Shown here piece after piece: positions 57,913 to 64,000 of a DNA stretch of 64,000 nucleotides (its first letter is position 1; each line of letters starts with the position of its first letter). The stretch lies in NCBI GenBank assembly GCA_951230915.1, contig OX579637.1:27280001-27344000 (forward strand). The letters are read 5' to 3'. The DNA is from Antitrichia curtipendula. Taxonomy: Eukaryota; Streptophyta; Bryopsida; Hypnales; Leucodontaceae. Both the position numbers and the translations under genes were made by a program. Under the pieces are notes generated by a model that made no database searches, was not told the DNA's origin, and saw only the letters and a program-made list of their open reading frames with translations.

Positions 57913-58712
57913 GACGATACAGGATGGGAAGATCGACAGCAAAACTTATAATGACTACATGCTGTTTTAAATACGCTACTTCCCTCTTGAGCGCCACCAT
58001 GTTCAGATCTGATGCAAGCACTACGATGCAATCCCGTATTAGATGACCGTTAGGGTTTCTGGAAAACCTTGTGGGCAGATCGGTATTGCCATCCTACTTC
58101 CGATCTCCATGCTCACTCGAAGGAACGGGACCAGATAGGTCAGCTGCTGCGACACGCCTTCTGCCGCGTGACGGCATTCCACGTACAAAGCAGGGAGGAG
58201 AGATACGAGACGGAGAACTGGTATCTTGAGAGTCTCGACGTACTGCGGCAGCGTAGCTCGACCCCGTCATCTTGAGTAACTAAGTTTAAAAGGTAGTTTG
58301 TAAAGCTAAGTTTGGGTAATCCACTTAGTACTGGATTATCACCCGCATGCAAGCATGAGCAAACCTAGCCAATTCACAAACTAAATCGAACAAAGGTGCT
58401 TCAACATGGGAAGTAGCGAGGACTGTATCTGCAATGGCGCCGCACCACTTATTCCTGCTCTTCACCGTCGTTCTTGTGTAACTCCAGATATTGTGAACCA
58501 AATCGGGCGGAAATTGTGTCGATAGATGCGCAATACTTCAAGCTAAACGATTCCAGAAAAATACATCGGATATTCCAGCAAAGGATCAACCATGTTGGAG
58601 AAAACGCTCAAAAACCCGACTGGATCTGAGATCCGGTTTTCACGGACCCTCCCCGCCTCGCCCGCCCCTCTCGAATTCATTTTCACACAAAATTTTCAAG
58701 GATGAATTTCTC

Positions 58713-58728
58713 ACTCTACTTGGGTTTT
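58713..58728 (+). repeat. right target-site duplication of the LINE
   Basis: Exact copy of 51,169-51,184. Confidence 0.85.
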
Positions 58729-59546
58729 CTTTTCCTATTGCGGCAGACCTGGTTTTGTGTGAAGTGTACTAAGTTAGAGGCCTTGCTGAGTTTGCCTTTG
58801 TTTGTGTCCCAATTTCACTGTTGCACAGTATTTGCGAAAAAAAGGCGGTAATGACAATCAATGAGAATACATAAGAAGTTTGAAGAAAGGGACGAGCAAT
58901 TGAGAGTGCAGAACTGAAGAAGTTACTAGGGTTGTTTAACTCCAAAATGTCCCTGAGGACAGAATGTGTCCTTGACCAATTTTTGAGGTTAAATAAAACC
59001 TTATCAAATTGTTATTTTTAGTAGTTTATATATATTTTTAAATTCTTTTTGAAGTTTTGGTTTAGCTTCAAAAATCCGATTTTGAAAATCATTGATTATG
59101 AATTTTCTATTCAAGATTTTGTGCATGGGTGTCCATTGCAATCTTGACTTTTTGTAGTGTTGAGGGCTCTTGGGAATGAGCCTCAAATACACTAGAGCTT
59201 TGAAAAAAAATCACATTAGAAATTGTAGAGTAGATTCTGAGAAGTCATAAATTGATTGGGGTTATGCATGTTAGGCCCTTTAACCTCTTCTTTTCACACA
59301 AAATTCCAAAGATTAACATTTGTAATTTTCTATTAATATATAGATGGATTCTTTGTCTTCTATTGGACACTTAGTGTTTGCAATGATGTTATAGGGTCAA
59401 CCTAAAAGGATAAGAGCAATCACAGTAAGCTATGTTGCCAGAAATGATCCATTTTATGGATCAATAGGTCCTTCATTTTTGCATGATTGTGCCTTAAAAG
59501 TTGTCCATTGGCTACTTTGGGTTTTAGTGTCTTTTTAAAGTTATAA
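58729..59546. other. AT-rich gene-free stretch
   Basis: Nothing recognised. Confidence 0.45.
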
Positions 59547-60113
59547 TCCCTCCGTCTTGAATGTTTGTCTACTAACAAACTTTTCGGAAGATTAAGGCAA
59601 AATTTAAGAATTTGGTAAAGTAATGAATACAAACAGGTAGATTAACTCCTGATTTACTTGGTGGTTTGTAAAAACAACAATACCACATTTAAAGCATGAA
59701 GTGCTTAAAGCGGGAAAGTTGAGGCTTGCAACTTCACATGATAAATCACCCTCTAGTTTATAATTTTCCATCAAAAATGAGCATTGAGTACAACAACACA
59801 TTGGTTTTCCATCTTGTCTTTGTACCAATGAAGAATTTGTGAAGATAGCTTAGAATTAGATTTTTCATGAGCAACTTGTATGTAGGTTGTTGTGAGTAGC
59901 TTATATAATTAAAATTGACTATTTGATGAGTTGTGTCATCGTGGAATTGACATTGACTATTTCATAAATTGTGTTTGTGTGTAATTAAAACTATTATTGT
60001 GACAAATAGATTTCATAAATTATATTTTTGTGCAACTAAATTTGAAGAAGTGGACAATCATTTTTGGACATCTATTTTTTGGAATTATGGACAATCATTT
60101 TGGGAAGGAGGGA
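59547..60113. mobile_element. 567-bp MITE with TCCCTCC-type ends
   Basis: Left TCCCTCCGTCTTGAATGTTTGTC and right, on the other strand, TCCCTCCTTCCCAAAATGATTGTCC. This end type (CTCCCTCCGTC...) is common among plant MITEs, often Tc1/mariner-like. The interior is AT-rich and non-coding. Confidence 0.6.
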
Positions 60114-61934
60114 GCACTTAGGTGTCATACAATCCCTTGTAGCACATTGCCACTATTGGTGGCGTGTTGGACACTATTTAGGCACTAAGGTACCAACATC
60201 TAAAGTTATCCAGGTTTTAAACATGGTTCCTATTTTTAAATTGCTGAATAGTTTTTATAAGATTAAATTGGTAGCCATAAAACTATTTTAGATTCTCAAG
60301 AATACATTTTTTGGACAATATATGAATAAAGTATAAACTATGAGTTTTCTAAGTGCTGATCATCAATGTGTCTAATCCAATCCTAAGCTCTTATAAATAG
60401 AAATTGTACATTTCAGGCAAAAATTTATAGGGATTAATTTTAGAAATAATTTACGATTAGATACAATTGTCTTTTACAAATGATGCCACTCCTCACCACA
60501 AAATTATGTAGTGAGGTGGTGCCAAGCATTTCCCTAAGCTAATGAATTTGGTCACATAATCCAAAATTCCCTATACTTAGTGCTTGTAGGAAGCAACACC
60601 TAGCTCTTGAGGAGGTTTTAAAAAATGAATTGATGATAATGTATTGACTCTAATTTTTTAGTATCCAAATCCTTTCGTGAATTTTGCACATTTTTGATTG
60701 AATCTATATACAAATATAATAATTACACCAATTTCATCAAATTGACAATAAAAAAACCTTTTTTAATTAACCCCTAGTAACCCAAGGATTTAAGAAAAAA
60801 TAAAAAAATATTTCAGAATATGAGTTTCTTAGCTTTTTAAAAGTTTGTATCAAAGAAGACAAATAGATGTGAAGCATAACAAAAAAGTCTAGATGACTAG
60901 AATTTTAAGGCTATTTATAGATTTGCTTCAAATGAATTTTGAAGTTTTAGCTTTAAAAATTCACCAAAAATACAATTTCCATCTTTAATATTTGAAAATT
61001 TATATGATTGATCAGAACTATAGTTTTAATTGATTTATGAAAAAAGCATAAGAATTAATGATAAAAACATGAATACTTTTTCCAAATAGTAAATGTTCCA
61101 ACACCAAACAAATACTAAACAACTTTGCACTATTTTCCTAATAATTTTATTTGATCATAGCAATATTAGTTTTGAATGTATATATATAGAAATGCAATCC
61201 AAAGTAGTGTAGACAAAAAATATAGAAGTTTTGGGGGAAAAAAAATTTGCTTGTAAACTCTGCCCAAAGTTGTACAACAATCATAAATTGGTTGATTGGC
61301 TTTGTAGGGATTAAAGATACATGATGTACTTGGGATGAATGAAAATTCATTTGCACAAAACATTATCCTGAAATACTCTATTAACCAACCATTATATATA
61401 CTCCCACTTTGGAAACTTTGAAGTTAATGGAGGCCTAGCTACACACCAATGGTAGGATAAGACTATGTGCTATATTATTGAGCAATGTTGTCTTGACTTG
61501 CTACTATAGGACTATATAAAAGTGAAGCAATCAACTCAATGTCTACCAAAAAAATCCAATTATTTAGATTTTAAAATTGTGCTTTTCTCAAATAAAGATT
61601 ATAGTATTATAATGATGCTATTTGCATCCATTCAATATGTAGATTATTGAAAGAACATTGTTTGCTCATCATTTAGATATAAATACATTTATGTAGCCAA
61701 TTTGGCAATGGAATCTTATTTACAAAAATTTAAGGTGATATTTGGCCATTCCATTCACAAGACTCAATAATAGAGAATATTTTGCAAAATTTTCAAATTC
61801 ATATACTTTAAATTTCTACTTTGGGAAGATATTGCAATGAAGTAAAACCTTCTTTTATAGTCAATATTTGCATTGGTGTATGCGGTCAAACACTAAATAC
61901 TTGTCATTAAATACTTGTCATTAAATACTTGTCA
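60114..61934. other. AT-rich gene-free stretch
   Basis: No gene. A possible further TTAA-type end (TTAACCCCTAGTAACCCAAG) near 60,768 has no visible partner. Three direct copies of AAATACTTGTCATT precede the next element. Confidence 0.4.
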
Positions 61935-62509
61935 TTAATCCCTAAAGGACTGGAGGAGTGTCTAGATTTCCAAAATTGTGAAGGTCTATTATAAAATGCA
62001 ACTTAGAAGAACATTTTAATGATGACTCTTAAATAATAGTTGTAAAATGCTATTTATAAATCACATCAATATGGTTTGATCAACAATAATACATACCAAT
62101 ATTTTCAATAAAATTTGAAGCCAAAAATTAGAAATTCCTTCTAAAATCAATTATAGATTGAATATTTATGATTTTTAAAAGATTTTTTTTTCTATAAATT
62201 CAAAATATTGAGTTTGAGTTATAGTGATTTTTGAAGATTGTACTTTGATTTTTTGATTCAAGTCATTTTTGAAGGGTCATTTTTTGAACTAAAAAAGTTA
62301 CTTTTTGAGGCTAGACATCTCGATACTATTTGAATTATAGAATATTTGAAAGCAAAATGTTCACAATCTGAAGTGTACAAATGTTAAAGAATTAATATAA
62401 GAATCTTCAAACAAAATTGATGGATGAAAAAATACATTTTGGTGAAGTTTAGATGTGTTTTCATTTGTTCATTGTTCAAAATCTGCACTCATGGTCCTTT
62501 AGGGGTTAA
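61935..62509. mobile_element. 575-bp TTAA-flanked inverted-repeat element
   Basis: TTAA-TCCCTAAAGGAC at the left and GTCCTTTAGGGG-TTAA at the right. A TTAA target duplication with CCCT-type ends is the piggyBac pattern; the assignment is inference. Interior AT-rich, non-coding. Confidence 0.65.
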
Positions 62510-64000
62510 AGCCTTAGGAGACTCAAAAATAATATCATCCGGACACTCCGGTTATATCATCAAACAAAAGAAGAAAACTTTTAATTGCACACAAGTACTA
62601 TTTCAAAACCATTTATTAACAATCTTAACTCCATTGTGAAAATTAGCATCATGTTAAGCAAAATTTAGCCTTTTAAATTGTGTTCAAATGTCAATCTTGT
62701 ATTTTTAGTATAAGAGATTGATACATTGTCTGTCACAATAATAAAAATTTTAATTTTTATATTTGTTGTAGCAAAAAATTCAAATAAATTCAAATAAATA
62801 TAGCGAAAAAACTTTCAATTAATTTGAAATTATTTCAAGAGGTACAATTAGCAATGGAGATTAGTGTGATAAAATACATAGCAATCTGCTTGGATGGTGG
62901 AGGGCCTGATTCAATTGCCAAACCCAGAATGGGCAGGATCCAATCTTCCAAAACAATCATAATTATATTTATCACATGAAACAATCATCTGTTCAAGGCA
63001 TGTGTAAGATTCCCGGGCAAGTTTCTTGTAGTTTTATTGTCACTGTATAAATAATAGGGGTAAGATAGAGGCACCCATTGTCGATTTGGACCCATTCCCA
63101 ATCTATAGGGGGTACTATTTCCGATCTTAGTTAGAACAAACCTAAACAAATCCAATCTAAGCTTGGAAAGTGTTTCTTCAAGGTAGGGACTAATAAGGTT
63201 AGGCCACATGTCCCAAAGTAATGAGAGAAAACGCACTTCTTGATGGATTGGAATTGGAAGAGTCTAGAGATCAGCAATTGGTCCTGAGTACTTTTTGGCT
63301 ACCAGGATTCATAGTAATTTCAACTTTGGGAATAAAACTATGAAAAAATTTGAATCCCCATATTTCCTATCTTTCTATATGCAAAAAAATTTGCTTTGTC
63401 ATAAACTATTCATGATCTATTGGAAAATCCTTTAGAAGATTGACAATGGGGGTGCCTCTACCTTAGTCACACCTTCACTACAGTTGCTATTTTTGGAGAA
63501 TGCGCATGTGAAATTTTTCTCGTTGGCATTTTGTGGCAAGCGGAGCTCCGATTCTTTAAGAATTCAGAGTGTTGTTTCTTCTCCTTCGGAAGTGAAGAAA
63601 CGTTCTCAAGGAATTTTTCAGCTTCATTGTACGTGGCTTGTGAAGCTCCCATCCAACTTTGCAGGTTATGCATCTTCCAAAAAATGCTCCAAACAACAAA
63701 AAGGGATGTCACACCTTCATCACGTGGAATGGCTTGCCATTGGATCTTCTTTTCTCTCACTGATTCTCTTACTTCATAGAATTTTGCTTGTTAGAGAAGA
63801 TATGACTACCCTTAATATTTATTTGTCTTCAAAACACCTCAAAAATAGTACATTAAGGTAACTACATCTAAAATTGCAAAAAAAGTAATTTAATCTGTTT
63901 TCCATGATTATATTGAAAAACTTTCTATAGAGTCTTGTTGTTAGTCAAAAGGGCATTTTAGATTCTCTTAGAATGCATTTTTTGGATACCATAAGAATAA
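62510..64000. other. AT-rich end of the window
   Basis: Minus-strand frames at 62,985-63,236 and 63,467-63,760 have protein-like composition (Trp, Lys and Leu-rich) and may be decayed transposon coding, but no motif is recognisable. Confidence 0.3.

Larger units (their letters stand above)
51185..58712 (-). mobile_element. near full-length L1-type LINE, 7.5 kb
   Basis: Bounded by a 16-bp duplication, with the 3' A-rich tail at the left (51,181-51,200), a 5' leader of about 0.8 kb at the right, an ORF1 with a DUF4283-like region and CCHC knuckle, and an ORF2 with endonuclease, reverse transcriptase and a zf-RVT-type end. Complete structure, but both frames carry nonsense codons and frameshifts, so the copy is inactive. 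Confidence 0.88.

Noticed and set aside
63467..63861. Overlapping frames on both strands near the window end
   Set aside because: No motif, no start context and no splice pattern. Could be transposon debris but not supportable.

Overview
This is eukaryotic nuclear DNA from a plant-lineage (streptophyte) genome. Evidence: GT-AG introns, TATA boxes, an AATAAA signal, TTTAGGG repeats, a TRM/LONGIFOLIA-like gene with a DUF4378-type end, a plant-style L1 LINE with a DUF4283-like ORF1, and CACTA-, hAT-, Ty3- and TTAA-type elements. A charophyte alga such as Chara is my guess and is not proven. Long AT-rich stretches separate a few GC-richer coding islands, and most of the window is transposon-derived.

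Layout. 0.7-10 kb: multi-exon locus 1 (+), with a ParB-like region, a region resembling a decayed N6/N4 DNA methylase, an acidic linker, and an FCP1-like HAD phosphatase domain followed by a second broken HAD-like copy. It is peppered with at least 18 copies of a 20-bp palindrome found nowhere else in the window. 10-17.9 kb: AT-rich repeats, a TTAA-ended element and a Ty3 integrase fragment. 17,899-35,473: one 17.6-kb hAT transposon with an exact 8-bp target duplication (GCTACCTA) and Ac-like ends (CAGGGTTGAC / GTCAACCCTA). It carries four genes: a RING-H2 gene (decayed), the hAT transposase (decayed), a protein-kinase-like gene (intact) and a low-complexity protein gene on the minus strand (intact). 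Each gene has an array of CGGACGG/CCGTCCG motifs just upstream of its TATA box, and two of these arrays lie next to the element ends. 36.5-44.3 kb: locus 2, a second ParB plus methylase-like gene full of nonsense codons, with an intact 540-aa gag-like ORF sitting in one intron. 44.7-45.4 kb: a GGCGCC minisatellite. 46.2-49.0 kb: a TRM-like host gene (-). 51.2-58.7 kb: an L1 LINE (-) with a 16-bp target duplication and an internal poly-C tract. 58.7-64 kb: AT-rich DNA with two MITE-like elements.

How the parts fit. The hAT element looks like a large cargo-bearing transposon. The arrays may serve both as subterminal transposase-binding sites and as a shared promoter module. Its transposase and RING genes are closed mainly by CAA/CAG/CGA-to-stop changes, as are the LINE and locus 2, while its kinase gene and minus-strand gene remain open. 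That contrast, the cargo itself, the shared domain of the two outer cargo genes, and the palindrome family of locus 1 are the main points of interest. All domain calls are by eye. Exon borders are approximate, and no database search was possible.
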